Shown here in pieces: positions 36,255-48,387 of a stretch of DNA of 64,000 bases. The position numbers were made by a program, and so were the translations under genes. Positions within the stretch are counted from its first letter, which is position 1, and each line of letters opens with the position of its first letter. Location: contig JAKOGH010000686.1 in NCBI GenBank assembly GCA_024811115.1, positions 62,001-126,000 of the forward strand. Direction: 5' to 3'. Source of the DNA: Terana coerulea (Eukaryota > Basidiomycota > Agaricomycetes > Polyporales > Phanerochaetaceae). The notes below the pieces were generated by a model. That model was given only the letters and a program-made list of their open reading frames with translations, was not told the DNA's origin and made no database searches.

Positions 36255-37496
36255 TCAGTGCGAATCCTGCTCGCTGTAGTCATAGTCAAACGTACAGTCC
36301 AAAATTCCACGTTTATGGAGGTTCGGAAGACATTCCTTGATGAGCCTGATCGTGTCAAGGTCGTAAGGAGATACTACAATGCGCGCAACACGCAGACCGC
36401 CATAGTTTGGCCTGTCGAGAATAGAGTCCAATGGTCCCCAGTCGATACTCTTTACATCTGCCAACAAGTCGTAGCTGTCCTTGGGCATCAATGATATAAA
36501 GATGTTCATGTCTGAGATCGGCGCCGTCACGGTGGATAGCAAGCGAAGACATATCGGAATGTGAGCCTTCGAGAAAGCCATGAAGTCAAAGCGTTGTAGA
36601 CGCTTTGCGTTGCCCAAAGTAAGACTCAATAATTCTATGATGAATCGTTAACGACTTGATGGCATGCATACGCTGGTATAAATACCTTCGTCGTCGATGG
36701 CGTCGCAGTAAAAGACGAGTTTGATGGAGCACAGGGAAACGCAGCCGCCCAGGAAGTTACCCAGGTGAATGAGCTCTCTCCTCTCGACCTGTTTCACGGT
36801 CAGGTCAAGCATCGTTATTATTGTACTTGATGCCGTTGAGTGAAAAGTAGAGAGAAGTGTTAGGCTTTGGGCAAGGTGAGAGCACTGAAGCTGCGTAATC
36901 GGTAGGGCACGCCTCATAGGTTTGGTAAGAGCGTATTGACAGCATTTCTCGTAGGTGATAATGCTAAGACGCAGATCAGATAGTTGAGGGAAGGAAAACA
37001 CGACCTTCGCCAGATCTCGAGGAGATAATACGTGAATGGAGTTGAGGTTGACCGTAGTGAGCGCCGTACTGAACCTCGTGATCATCATGAAAAAACTCGG
37101 ATGGACCGCGTGCCAATTACTTGTGCTCCCAGAGAATGTCACCGTTTCCAACATGTTGAGAATTGGCGCGAGTAGTAATGGTACCAAGGCTGTGCTTTGG
37201 CGGTTGTCCTTCTGACGCGAAAAGACCTTGAGAACGCGGACGTATTCGGGGAGGTGAGGGCACTCCCGTAGCATCTTGACGACAGCGGTGACTTCTTCCT
37301 TAGCGTGTAGGTCCAGCGTGAGCTGATCGTAGAGGTGATGTCGAGCGCGGGGCAGCCAGGAACTGCACGTGTGCGCACAAGCCAGAAGCATGCGCCGTCG
37401 CAGAGTATTGCTTTCGTCCGTATAGTCGGCGACGAAGTCAATGATCCGCTCATAAACCTCAGTCGGAAATATTGATCCGCCGTGAGTCTGACGCAT
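36255..37496 (-). CDS. F-box-like protein
   Basis: Two exons (37496-36686 and 36634-36255) separated by a 51-nt intron give 396 residues. The N-terminus (IFPTEVYERIIDFVADY, then ACAHTCSSWLPRARHHLYDQL) has the look of the basidiomycete F-box motif, which in general docks a protein to SKP1 in SCF ubiquitin ligases. The rest consists of leucine-rich helical segments (LSPRDLAKVVFSFPQLSDLRLSI, LGGCVSLCSIKLVF) typical of this expanded family. The target is unknown. Frame and splice phases are clean. SMC4 is divergent, 469 bp away. Confidence 0.78.
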
Positions 37497-37965
37497 CGCA
37501 AAGGGGGCTATCTAAGTAATTATGAAGTCTAGATTCAGACACTGAGTGAATGAAGGTTCATACAACGGCTCAGGAAAGGGCATACATACCAACCGCGGTG
37601 GGCAAATCTAGACTGGACTTCGTGATTCACCGACGCGGTAAGACTTGTCAACGGCAAACGTTAAAGCAGTAAGTTCTGGATTAAACTTTTGTCAGCTCGC
37701 ACGCAATATTATGGTGACCAAGTTAGGCTCACGTCTACGTACAGATGAGGGAATTAAACAGGCTCGTCAACGACTCAGACGAAATGGCCACGGCGGCTCG
37801 CGTGGCAGCCTACCAACGAGCGCTTTGTTTATGAGCGAGCACGTGATGTCTCATTTCGCGGTCTGCGCGTGCGGCTCGCGGGGGTTCGTTCGCGGCGTTC
37901 ACCACATCCTGAGGAAATCATCTCCCTTCCCCCTTTCTTTAACCGTCGGACACGATAACTCGGCC
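37497..37965. promoter_or_regulatory. Divergent promoter region, F-box gene / SMC4
   Basis: A 469-bp gap lies between opposite start codons. An open frame runs through part of it in phase with SMC4 from 37645, but the SMC4-like start is the MPPRRSGRSQ methionine at 37966, which has a pyrimidine-rich leader (CCCTTCCCCCTTTCTTT) just upstream. Confidence 0.45.
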
Positions 37966-40900
37966 ATGCCTCCCCGTCGGTCAGGTCGCTCTCAAGCGTC
38001 CGTCGAACCACAGGCACCCGCCTCCTTGCCTTCGAGCAAACGGAAACGGACTTCTCCTGACGAGAACGAGTTATCGGCGGAACCGAAGACAACTAAGCCG
38101 GCGAGCAAGACCGGACGGGCCTCGGCAGCGAAGGGACGTGCAGCGACGCGCAAGTCTCTTGAAGACGTACAGGAGTCAGAACAGAAGTTGGAAGACAACG
38201 ATGCGCCTCCTGTGAAGAAATCGCGGCCATCGTTGGTCAATGACGAGGACGAGGAAGAGGAAGAGGAGAAAAGACCATCTCGCGTAAGAAGAGCACCTAC
38301 ACGTAAGGCCGCGGCGAGCACAAGCAAGAAGGGTGCCAGGGCGTCTGTGAAAGAGGAGGAGGATGAGGACAAAGACGCGGTTGTGGAGGTGCCATCGGAC
38401 TCGGATGAAGAGGAGAAGCCACGCCCAAAAGGTCGCCGCGCCGCGAAGAAGATCCAGGACTCATCTGAAGACGAGTTTGAAGATGTGAAGCCTACCCGCA
38501 AGGCTCGCGGCGGCTCGGTTTCACGTGCTGCCCCTAAAGCCACCCGCGGCCGTGCATCCACTGCTCCCAAGTCTGGTGGGCGACGCGGTATCCGTGCTTC
38601 AGTTGCTCCTGAAGAGGCAGAACCCGCTTCAACAGCGTCGCAAGTGCCCCCTGAAGAGCCGCGAGCGGACGATGGGCACGAATCGGACGCGTTGTCGTAC
38701 TTCGAACCCGACGCTACGGCGACAGCGAGACCCGCAAGAGCCCCAAATGCGCACCAAGCATCCCCAATACCCGAAGTCGACGAAGAGGAGCATTCACTCC
38801 TCGATCCCGAAGTCCTTCGTACACCTAAACGTGCTCAGCCTCTTACTCAGGTGGCGCCGGTGGAAGAACCTCAGGGACCCAAGTCGCGTTTGGTCATTCA
38901 CAAGATGGCGCTGGTTAACTTCAAAAGTTACGCCGGTCGTCAGGAAATCGGGCCGTTTCACAAAGTGCGTGAGTGTTGAAGCTCTACAAGAACAAAGCTA
39001 AATCTGGTCGCAGTCCTTCTCGTCGATTGTCGGTCCTAACGGCTCAGGAAAGTCAAACACGATTGATGCGCTGCTATTCGTTTTTGGATATCGGGCTTCC
39101 AAGATGAGGCAAGGCAAATTATCCGAGCTCATTCATAACTCGGCCAGGTATCCAGACCTCGACGAGTGCAGCGTTGAAGTGCACTTCCGAGACATTGTCG
39201 ATCTAGTATGTCAAGACTCCTGTATTTGCGAAGACTAAAATAACAGACGTGCTCTCCAGGCAGGACCTGATGCCTACGAGGTTGTCCCCAACTCCTCGCT
39301 CGTGGTAGCGAGGACTGCGTACAAGAATAACTCCAGCAAGTACACCATCAACGGGCGATCGAGCAATTATAAGGAAGTCCAAGCGTTACTCAAAGGTCGC
39401 GGAATAGATCTCGACCACAACCGGTTCCTCATTCTCCAAGTCAGTCTTTCCCTCCTCCGCACTATCGGCCATTCTGACATATTTCCCGCAGGGCGAAGTC
39501 GAATCCATCGCGCAGATGAAACCGAAAGCGCCTTCAGAGCACGAAGACGGGTTGCTTGAGTATCTCGAAGACATCATCGGCACGTCTCGGTTCAAGCAGC
39601 CCATCGAGGACGCACTCGAGCAGGTTGACAAGTACACCGAGGAGCGCACCGAGAAACTCAGCCGCCTGAAGATAGTCGAGCGCGAGCGGAATGCCCTCGA
39701 AGCAGAGAAGAAAGAAGCGGAGGACTACCTGCGGATGCAGAACGAACACGCACGGGCGCTTTCGCGTCTGTGGCAGTGGTACCTATGGAATTGCTTGCGC
39801 AACGAAGAGATCGTGCAGGCAAAAATCGTGAGTTCATGCTCGGTTTGAACATAGTATATGCTGAGCTGATTGGATATATTTAACGATAGACCAAACACGA
39901 AGGTGAGCTCAGGGACGAGACAGCCCGCAACAAGGACGACATCACGCACTTGGAGGAGCTTGAGGAGGACTACAAGACGCGATGTGAGACGTACGAGGTC
40001 ATCCGGGATGGTCTCGCGCAGGCCGCCAAAGACCTCGCCAATCACGAGAAGAAGCAGGTCGGTATCGAGGAACGCCGCAAGCATGCCAAGACCAAGGCGA
40101 AGAAGCTCACCAAGTCCATCAGCGACGTGAGTCCCCTTTGGATTCAGGAAACATGTACGGACTAACCGGCGAAATTGTTCTGTAGGAAGAGAAAGCGGAA
40201 GCGGAGGCGCTGCGTGCAATCACGGATAACGATTCGAAGATCAAGAAGGAGAAGAAGAAGCTCGATGACTTCGAAGTAGAACTTGCTCAGGAGGAGAAAG
40301 TCCTCGAGCAGATTCGGGACAGTCTGAAGGGTGCGCACTCGTGTAAAATGCTCCCGCAACCCAGATTCCAACGCATCTCTTTTCAGACAAGACTCAGGTC
40401 TACCATGACAAGATCGAGGCAAAGCAAAAGGAGAAGCAACCTTGGGAGGTCCAGATCAACAAGAAGACTGCTGAAGTGAACATTGCAACGAGCGAGCGCG
40501 ACATGCTCGCAAAGGAAGGCTGAGGAAGCAAAACAAGCAAGCGCGAATGCAAAGGCTGCCGTGGACCAGCTCCGTGAGGATCAGGCAGCTAAAGTACGCT
40601 GGTAAACCTGGAACACAGCCAGTGTATTGACCATAATCCCAGAACGCTGAACTCAACGAGCTTCAAATTACACGAGAGACCAAGATGCAAGAGCTGCAGG
40701 ATGGGAAGAGGAGGCTCCAGGTGCGTTATATCGCACGGAAAATGCGATTTTGATCTAAGATCTTTTTAGAGCGTCCAAGCCCGAGTCGAACAACTACGCA
40801 GCAAAGCATCGTCTTCGCGACAAAAGGCAGACGAGGCGAGGAATTCTCAGACCGCAAGCGTCATTCAGAACAGAGTCCTTGATACGCTCACCAAGCTCAA

Positions 40901-43517
40901 GAACTCCGGTCGCATTAGCGGCTTCCATGTAAGTCCAGATATACGCAAGACAGGACCAGAATGCTGACGGTCGTCGCACAGGGTCGTCTCGGTGATCTGG
41001 GAACTATTCCTGACGAGTACGACGTCGCGGTCTCCACCGCTTGCGGAGCTCTCAACAACATGGTCGTCGACACTGTCGAGCAGGGCCAAGCCTGTATCGA
41101 ATACCTCCGCAAGCAGAACGTGGGCCGTGCCTCCTTCCTCGTCCTCGAGAAGCTGTCCTCGCAGGGTCTTCAGAAGATTGCAACGCCGGAGAACGTGCCC
41201 CGTCTCTTCGACCTCATCAAGCCCAAGGATCCCAAGTTCGCGCCCGCCTTCTTCAAGGGCGTCTACAACACACTCGTCGCCAAGGACCTCGACCAGGCGA
41301 ACCGCATCGCGTTCGGCGGCCAGAAGCGCCACAGGGTCGTCACGCTCGCCGGCCAGCTCATCGACGCCTCGGGCACAATGTCCGGCGGTGGCACGAGCGT
41401 CAACCGCGGCGGCATGAGCTCCGAAGCTGCAGGAGACGGTCTCACCCGAGCAGCTCCGGCACTACGAGCAGGAGAGCGCGGAGGCGGAGCACGAGCGCGA
41501 CGCGGCGGTCGCGGAGGCGCGCGCCATCGACGCCGAGCTCGACACGCTCGGGCGCGCGGGCCCGCAGATCGACATGGCCATCGAGAAGGTGCAGCTCGAC
41601 CTGCAGACGCTCAAACGGCGCATCGCGGACGCGGACCGGCGCGTGCAGGAGCTGCGCGGGCACCGCACGCCCGACTCGGGCGACGTCGCGCGCATCGCGG
41701 CGCTCGACGCGGCGATCACTGCCAGCCAAGCGGAGCTCGACACGCTCGCGGCGCGCACGGCGGCCATCGACGCGGAGATCGCGGCGCTCGAGCAGAAGAT
41801 CCTGGACATCGGCGGCTCGCGGCTGCTCGCGCAGCGGTCCAAGGTGGACGGCATCCGGCTGCACCTCAACCTCGCGAGCGACGAGATCACGAAGGCGGAG
41901 GTCGCGAAGACGAAGGCGGAGAAGGACGCGGCGAAGCTCGAGAAGACGCTGAAGGGCAACCGGGAGGCGCTCGAGGACGCGGCGGAGGACCTTGCGTCGC
42001 TGGACGGCGAGCTGGAGCAGGTCGCGACGTTTGTGTCGGACCTGAAGGCGCAGGTGGAGGAGGCGCAGACGGCGGAGGAGAAACTCCAAAGAGGACCTCG
42101 AGGAGCGCAGGAAAGAGCTGGCCAAGAAGACCGAGGAGATTCAGGCGTTCCGGCAGAAGGAGGTGCGCGGTGCCTGTGCGCATATCGAACGGAAGCTGAC
42201 CGATTTCTGCAGATGGAGCTGCAGCAGAAGCTGGCTGATGCTAGGAAGGAAGCGAAGGAGAACGAGAAGAACTTGCATTACTGGCAGGCCGAACACGACA
42301 GGCTGAGGCTCGTAGACATTGAGTACGCCCTTCGCCAACGTGCGCATATGAATCACCACTTACCATAATGTAGCGATGACGACGAGGACGAGGAAGAAGG
42401 CGAAGATGCTGAACAGCCCGAGGCAGAGACGAGTCAAGAGCCCGCGGATAGTGTCAAGGCGGAGGCGCGGGAGCCCAGCCTCAAGAAGCCGCACAGCAAG
42501 AAGGCGAGCAAGCACGAGCTGCAGATGTACACCGACGACGAGCTCGCGGCGTTCCGGCGGCGCGAGCTCGAGGCCAACGTCGAGCTGATGGACGGTGCGC
42601 CCCCTTCACGGCATTTTACCGATACAGCGTAACTAACTGACTGACCCTGCGCAGAGAACCTCAAGAACGCGAAGCCGAACCTCAACGTGCTCAAGGACTA
42701 CAAGAAGCGCGAGGAGGAATTCCTGCGGCGGGCGCACGACCTCGATGCGATCACCACGCTGCGGGACCGGCAGAAGAAGGACTATGAAGATCTGCGAAAG
42801 CAGAGACTCGACGAGTTCATGAGCGGCTTCAACACGATCTCGCTCAAGCTCAAGGAGATGTACCAGGTAAATCCTCTTTTGATCTCATTGCCGGCCACAG
42901 ACTGAGGTCCTTCGAGATGATTACCTTGGGCGGCAACGCTGAACTCGAGCTCGTGGACAGCATGGACCCCTTCGCAGAGGGCATCATCTTTAGCGTCATG
43001 CCGCCGAAGAAGAGCTGGCGGAACATCTCCAACCTGTCGGGCGGCGAAAAGACGCTCAGCTCGCTCGCGCTCGTGTTCGCGCTGCATGTTTACAAGGTGA
43101 GTTGCTGATGGCGCGTTCTCCACGTGCGTGCCGCGCTGACATCTGGGCGCAGCCGACGCCACTGTACTTCATGGACGAGATCGACGCCGCGCTCGACTTC
43201 CGCAACGTGTCCATCGTCGCGAACTACATCAAGGACCGGACGAAGAACGCGCAGTTCATCATCATCTCCCTAAGGTCAGTCATCCCGCTTCATCTGTATG
43301 CACTGTACTGCAACTAACGTCCTGACCGCAGAAACGACATGTTCGAGCTCAGCCACCGCCTCATCGGTATCTACAAGACATCGAACCAGACGCGGAGTGA
43401 GTTCTCTCATTGCATACGGTCTTCCCTAGCTCATCGCGGCCATCGTCCACAGGTATCTCGATAGACAACCGCAACTTGCGGGCGGCGGCGCCGCCCACCG
43501 TCTCGGCCGTTCACTAA
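37966..43517 (+). CDS. SMC4: Condensin subunit SMC4
   Basis: SMC4 pairs with SMC2 as the ATPase core of condensin, which compacts chromosomes. The start MPPRRSGRSQ opens a disordered, charged N-terminal extension of about 300 residues. The head follows: MALVNFKSYAG, Walker A GPNGSGKSN, and GEVESIAQMKPKA, interrupted by introns at 38965-39013, 39206-39259, 39440-39491 and 39828-39889. Then come the first coiled coil, the hinge (GRLGDLGTIPDEYDVAVSTA, ASGTMSGGGT), the second coiled coil, the signature LSGGEKTLS, Walker B PLYFMDEIDAALD and the C-terminal head strand. About 15 introns are present. Three single-base insertions break the frame (near 40514, 41422 and 42082), each in the coiled coil or next to it. 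For an essential single-copy gene these are most likely assembly errors. The segment 41450-42150 is far more GC-rich than the rest. Confidence 0.95.
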
Positions 43518-44221
43518 TTGTTTATTTATCCCATTGCGTTGTGACCGAGTTAGCTTATTGTAGTTTGAATGTGTACGTTAGGGCTTATTGATTTCTTTCT
43601 GTGCTCCTACCCGAGTTGTGATAGGAGGCAAGATAGATAGGCCAGCGGGTCTCGCCTTGATGCGATTGAAGCCCAAATAGGAGCAGACTGCGGGTAAACG
43701 AGCACTTAATCAGGCTAATTCAGCTGGTGCATGCGTGCATGGATAAGCAGCAGGAGGCTTGAACGATACAACGGAGCGTCGCCTTCGTGGCGGCCACGTG
43801 GATATTGAGACTCAGCCGGTGATAGCCCGTGGTGACCGCATCAATCCCGAGTCTCGATGCGTGCCTGTCGACGCTTGGACGAATACCGCCACGCACCTTT
43901 TCACCTTTTCATTGATGTCTTTTCTGGCCCCTTTGCACACTCCAGCACCCCGCATCTCGCGCGAGCGTAATACAGCACTCGTGGCCAAACAATCAAGATA
44001 CCAGTCCCTGTTGCGGTCTATGTCAGACCGCTCCAACCGACGCATTCCTCGGCCAAGTGCTGCCCTCTGCGCGTACAATTGGGCAGTTCCCCTACAGACA
44101 CTGCTTGCATGCACTGCAATAGAACTTGCAAGATCAAGGTGCGCTTATACGCTTTGTCTTTCCGCGCAGCGGGGTTTAATCGTTGGGCTCCCCCAGATGC
44201 CTCGCTCTTTTACCCAGGGAC
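43518..44221. other. SMC4 downstream region with repeat R1 piece
   Basis: The first 200 bp should carry the SMC4 3' UTR. The stretch 43760-44060 is a repeat-family piece, annotated separately. No gene is recognised. Confidence 0.5.
43760..44060. repeat. Partial copy of repeat family R1, near 44 kb
   Basis: Its reverse complement matches 6890-7080, sharing TTGGCCACGAGTGCT-type, GGGTGCTGGAGTGTGC and GCCAGAAAAGAC blocks. The CATCAATCCCGAGTCTCGATG block resembles the ATTGATGC part of the longer R1 copies. Confidence 0.5.
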
Positions 44222-45985
44222 GAGCACGAACCCCAAACTCAACGTGATGAAATACACTATCAATTGAGTAGCCTAGGACACTACGAGACGAATGTGGCTC
44301 CTACAGGACCCCGTTTGCTTCGGAATCCGTGGCGGCAAAACATCTCAAGGAAATCGCATCCACACATCCCTGCCCATCACGTTGTCGTTTCCACTCAACA
44401 CTCACCGCCTAGTCGACAGTCCCAGAAAAATTTTCGAGGTTCTTGTTGAGCTGTGGTGTAGCGTGAAGAGTATCTCGGAAGTGCCGGCGGTGTTTTGGGA
44501 ACGTTCGACGCACTCTTCGCAAGCAGCCTCTCCTCGCCGTGGAGGGCCTCGTCAAGTCCGCCACGCCGCATTATGTTTGCCTTCTCATAGCCGGGAAGAC
44601 AAAATGCAACTCCGAGAATTGAGTGTGTGTAGACCAGGAGCCTCGGTGGAACACAGGGGCAGAAGCAGACCGGTGCGTCGACATGAGTCTCGTTGGGGCG
44701 TTGCACTTATGATTTCTCATTCGTGCTCTTCTAATTGTTATCACCCATGCAGCAAGACATCGTACGGATAAAGCTACGCCTGAGTCCTTGTCCTCGCGAG
44801 AGGCCTAGGCTATATTCGGGCGCACTGCAATGGGCATTTATACCGAGTCAGACACCTACGGGTCCGATACTGTACGCTATACATGAACGTCCACTCCGTT
44901 GTTCGCGTACTTGCTGGGCGACATGAACTGCGAACAAGGTTAGCACGTTTGAGCAATGCAGTCGCCCGCCCGGCTAACCCGTGATTGTGGTGGTAGGTCG
45001 GTGAGAGGAGGGCAAATGGGCCACATGTAATGCTCTTGGAAGGGCATTGTTTTGCTGCCAGGTCGCTGTACGCACATGAAGGCTGTGCGATGGCGCAGAG
45101 CCCCTCTGTCGTCTCGCCGCCCGAACAATGACAGCCAGATGGCTTTGATGTGCCAGAATCATTCGGGTGGTCATGTATCATGTCCGGCTCACCGAAATGC
45201 ATTGCCTGCGACAAATAGCATGACGCAGCTATACTGCCATACGATGGCCCGTTCTTTTCCTGTCGCCGCTCACGTATCATATACCGTGATAGTCCTGGGT
45301 CCCGCGATCTTGTGGGTTCCGCAGGCCTGTGTTCGGACCGTCTTGTGGCGCGCGCCAGGGATGTCGGAAGGAATGCACGCATAAGCCACGTTGCACGAAA
45401 CAAGCTCAAGGTTCATCAGGACAGCCTGTAAATTTGCTGTGAATCGTACAGCCTGCCTGATTCGGCTGCACTGGTACTCGACTCGACATCCTGCCAGCAT
45501 TTCTGTCCACCTCACCAGCTAACCTCCGTCCGCCTCGTTATTCAGCATACTGACACATCTCAAGTCACACTTGTTTCCATCACGTATGCCTCATCCTGCT
45601 TAGTCCTTCCGTTTCACTAATATCGCCGCATTTTTGTGGCTGCATCCTACAGGCTACCTTGAGCATCTCATCGGTCCCTCGGTACGCTCCACATAGTAGA
45701 ATACCGGTGGCGGTTATTGGTATGTTTATTCCCTCGTTGGCCACTACTGTCCTCTCAGTCCGAATTTCTAGGTCTGTAGGGGTTCCATTGCTCCAAATAT
45801 TGTACGGTTTATCACACAGGAATAGATGACGGCTCCGTGCCGATCGATCGTCCTGCTCTAGGTACATTTAGGCCGCGAGTTACTGAATAAGACAAGCATA
45901 CCTGTGGGCAGCAGGGTTACTCGATTAACCAACGAAGGCTTCGTGTGAGACCTTACACAAACTACGGTATCCTTGGTGGGCTCCG
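44222..45985. other. Upstream region of TPR-CHAT copy 3, no gene seen
   Basis: This is duplicated non-coding flank. A 199-residue ORF at 44810-45409 (-) resembles short ORFs at 2991-3536 in arm A, but the match jumps between frames there, so I do not call it a gene. Confidence 0.5.
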
Positions 45986-48387
45986 ATGGCATTCCAAGAG
46001 GACGTGGACATCGTCGAAACGCGGCTTCGCGCACTAGCGTTATGCGCCCCAGACGACGATGCGTATCCTCTACGTCTTTGGGAACTCGCAGACGTGCTTC
46101 ATGACCGCTTTGAGGAGGACGACACCACGCAGGACCTCGACCAATGCATCCAGTATTATGTCGAGCTTCTCGGCATCACCCCTGCGCCTGCACACCCTCA
46201 TCGAGACCTTGTTCACAGCCAACTGTCACTAGCGCATTATTCCTGCTTCAAAAAAGCGGTAGCATGGAGCATCTCAACGAGTCAATCTTGCACGGCCGCG
46301 CGGCTCTCGAGCTGCGTCCATCAGAGCACCCCGACCACCCTTTGTTGCTCCACAACCTGGGCATCTTCCTTCACAGTCGATACGAGCAAACGCGAAACAT
46401 TGAGGACCTTGACGAAGCCATCCAGCACGAGCGTGCGGCTCTCGAGCTGCGTCCACCAGGGCATCCCGACCACGCTTCGTTGCTCCAAAACCTGGCCATC
46501 TCGCTCTGGAGTCGATACGAGCAAACGCGAAACATGGAGGACCTCGACGAGGCCATCCAGCACGAGCGTGCAGCTCTTGAGTTGCGCCCACCAGGGCACC
46601 CTGACCACTCTCGGTCTATCAATAGCCTGTCTACCTCGCTCCAGAGTCGATATAATCTGGTACACATGGATCAAGACCTAGAAGATTGTATTGTGTTGCT
46701 AAGGCTTTCTGCCACTGCCTCCAACAACACAGGTCCCACATCTGACCAGCTGGAATCTACACTACTCTGGGCCAATACTGGACGCGCCAACGAGGGAAAT
46801 GGTCAACAATGGAGGCGTACCATGCTGTCATAGGCTTGCTGGAACGCACGCTCATCATCTCTCCCACCCTCGAGCTGCAACACCAAAGCATATATCGCAA
46901 CACGCTATACCCTCTGGATGGCACATCCTATGCCGTAGCGGAGAATCAACTGCCTGATGCAGTCGAATTTTTGGAGCGAGGCCGTGCTCTGCTGTGGTCT
47001 CAGGCCCGCCGTCTCAGGTTGCCTCGAGATCAACTCGAAGAGATCAGCAGGCCCGAACTCCGGGACAAGTTTGACTCTCTGCCAGGCTCTCGAGCACCTC
47101 AACACCTCGTCTGCACGGCGCACCTTGATAGATCCCGCCAGCTCTGCGACAGAAGATCCTTACGGTGAAATGCTGCGAGACAAGCGGCGGCTTGAGGCCG
47201 ATATGCAGCACCTGTTAGCGAGAATCCATGAATGCCCCGGATTCAGCAAGTTTCTCCTACCGCCTACGTTTGCAGAGCTACAACGTGCTGCTTCAGAGGG
47301 CCCGGTCATTATCGTCAACCACAACCGGTACCGCTCTGACGCACTGATCATTTTGCTCAATCACGACCCCATACCCATTCCTCTCAGCAATGCCTTTTAT
47401 CAGGAGACACTGGATCTATCGACAAATCTACTCACAGCTCGCGAGAAGCTCAAAAGTCGGCCTCGGGATTACTACGACGTGCTCAAGGACGGTCTGGAGA
47501 TGCTCTGGGATTTGTTGGTTGGACCAGTGCTTGATGTGCTGGAGTCGGATGTCCTTGGTGTCGAGCGAGGGTCGCGTATCTGGTGGTGTCCTACCTCTGT
47601 CGTTTGTGCGCTTCCTATTCACGCTGCGGGGCCAACACCAAAGACCCGTCACCTCAAAAAAGCTGATTTGATTTACCTCCCCGACCTATATGCCTCCTCG
47701 TATACTCCAACACTCGCAGCACTCATCCAAGCTCGCTCGAGCGTTCGGCCCGATCGAACGCGATCCCCGCCTTCCCTTTTGGTTGTCGCCCAATCGCCAG
47801 CAAGCAGCCCACTTCCTCGGGTGAAAGACGAAGTCGAGACGCTATCCGGCTTCGAACGGAATATCACCATCGAGGTCCGTGAAGACGATGATCTAGGTCC
47901 TGAAGAGATCACCACCCGACTGCAAGCTCATTCATGGGCGCATTTTACCTGCCACGGACGTCTGAAAGCCGGCGAACCATTCCAATCCGGCTTCGAGCTG
48001 TGCAGCGGCAAACATCTCACCCTACTGGACGTTGTCAAGTCACACCTGCCAAACGCCGAATTCGCGTTCCTGTCTGCGTGCCACTCCGCAGAGCAAGCGC
48101 CAGGCAGTGCGTCCGAGGTGGCCCTTCACCTCGCCGCTGCCATGCAGTTTGCGGGATTTCGCGGCGTAGTCGGTACGATGTGGGAGATGATGGATGAGGA
48201 CGGGCCGAATATCGCACGGTATTTCTACGAAGAGCTCTTCGCCAACATGAACTCCGACCAACACGCTCGGGTTCCACTATTCAAGAACGCTGCGAAGGCG
48301 CTGTGCGAAGCGACGAAGAAACTGAGGAGGGACTTGAAGCGAGTCGACCTCGAGCGATGGGCCAATTTTGTGCATATTGGTGCGTAA
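45986..48387 (+). CDS. TPR-CHAT protein, copy 3 (full length, three small frame shifts)
   Basis: This is the only TPR-CHAT copy that is full length within the window without gross lesions. It starts MAFQEDVDIVETRLRAL, has a divergent helical N-terminus, three 45-residue TPR units, and the FLERGRALLWSQARRLR linker. The CHAT domain follows: IVNHNRYRSDALI, PTSVVCALPIHAAGP, His motif AHFTCHGRL and Cys motif FAFLSACHSAEQ. It ends with ATKKLRRDLKRVDLERWANFVHIGA. The frame shifts at the A run 46250-46255 (one A short), near 46800 (one base short) and near 47078 (one CT unit short). All are slippage-type changes, so the gene may be intact in the organism. CHAT domains are caspase-related cysteine peptidases; the substrate and trigger are unknown. 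It is convergent with the NRAMP gene. Confidence 0.85.

Larger units (their letters stand above)
44222..48387 (+). repeat. Inverted segmental duplication, arm B
   Basis: This is the counterpart of 1-4146. It holds TPR-CHAT copy 3 and about 1.75 kb upstream of its start. The shared upstream DNA includes a CCTAGGCTACT block near its outer end and an ATCCTTGGTGGGCTCCGATG block at the start codon. The TPR array has three units here and six in arm A, so the arms have diverged in repeat number. Confidence 0.8.

Noticed and set aside
37992..38570. A 192-residue minus-strand ORF rich in Ser
   Set aside because: It is the shadow of the acidic N-terminal extension of SMC4.
41442..42125. A 227-residue Leu/Arg-rich minus-strand ORF
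   Set aside because: It is the shadow of the GC-rich SMC4 coiled coil.
44810..45409. A 199-residue minus-strand ORF partly matching ORFs at 2991-3536
   Set aside because: The similarity reflects the duplicated DNA. In the other arm it is split over two frames, so there is no sign of a conserved protein.
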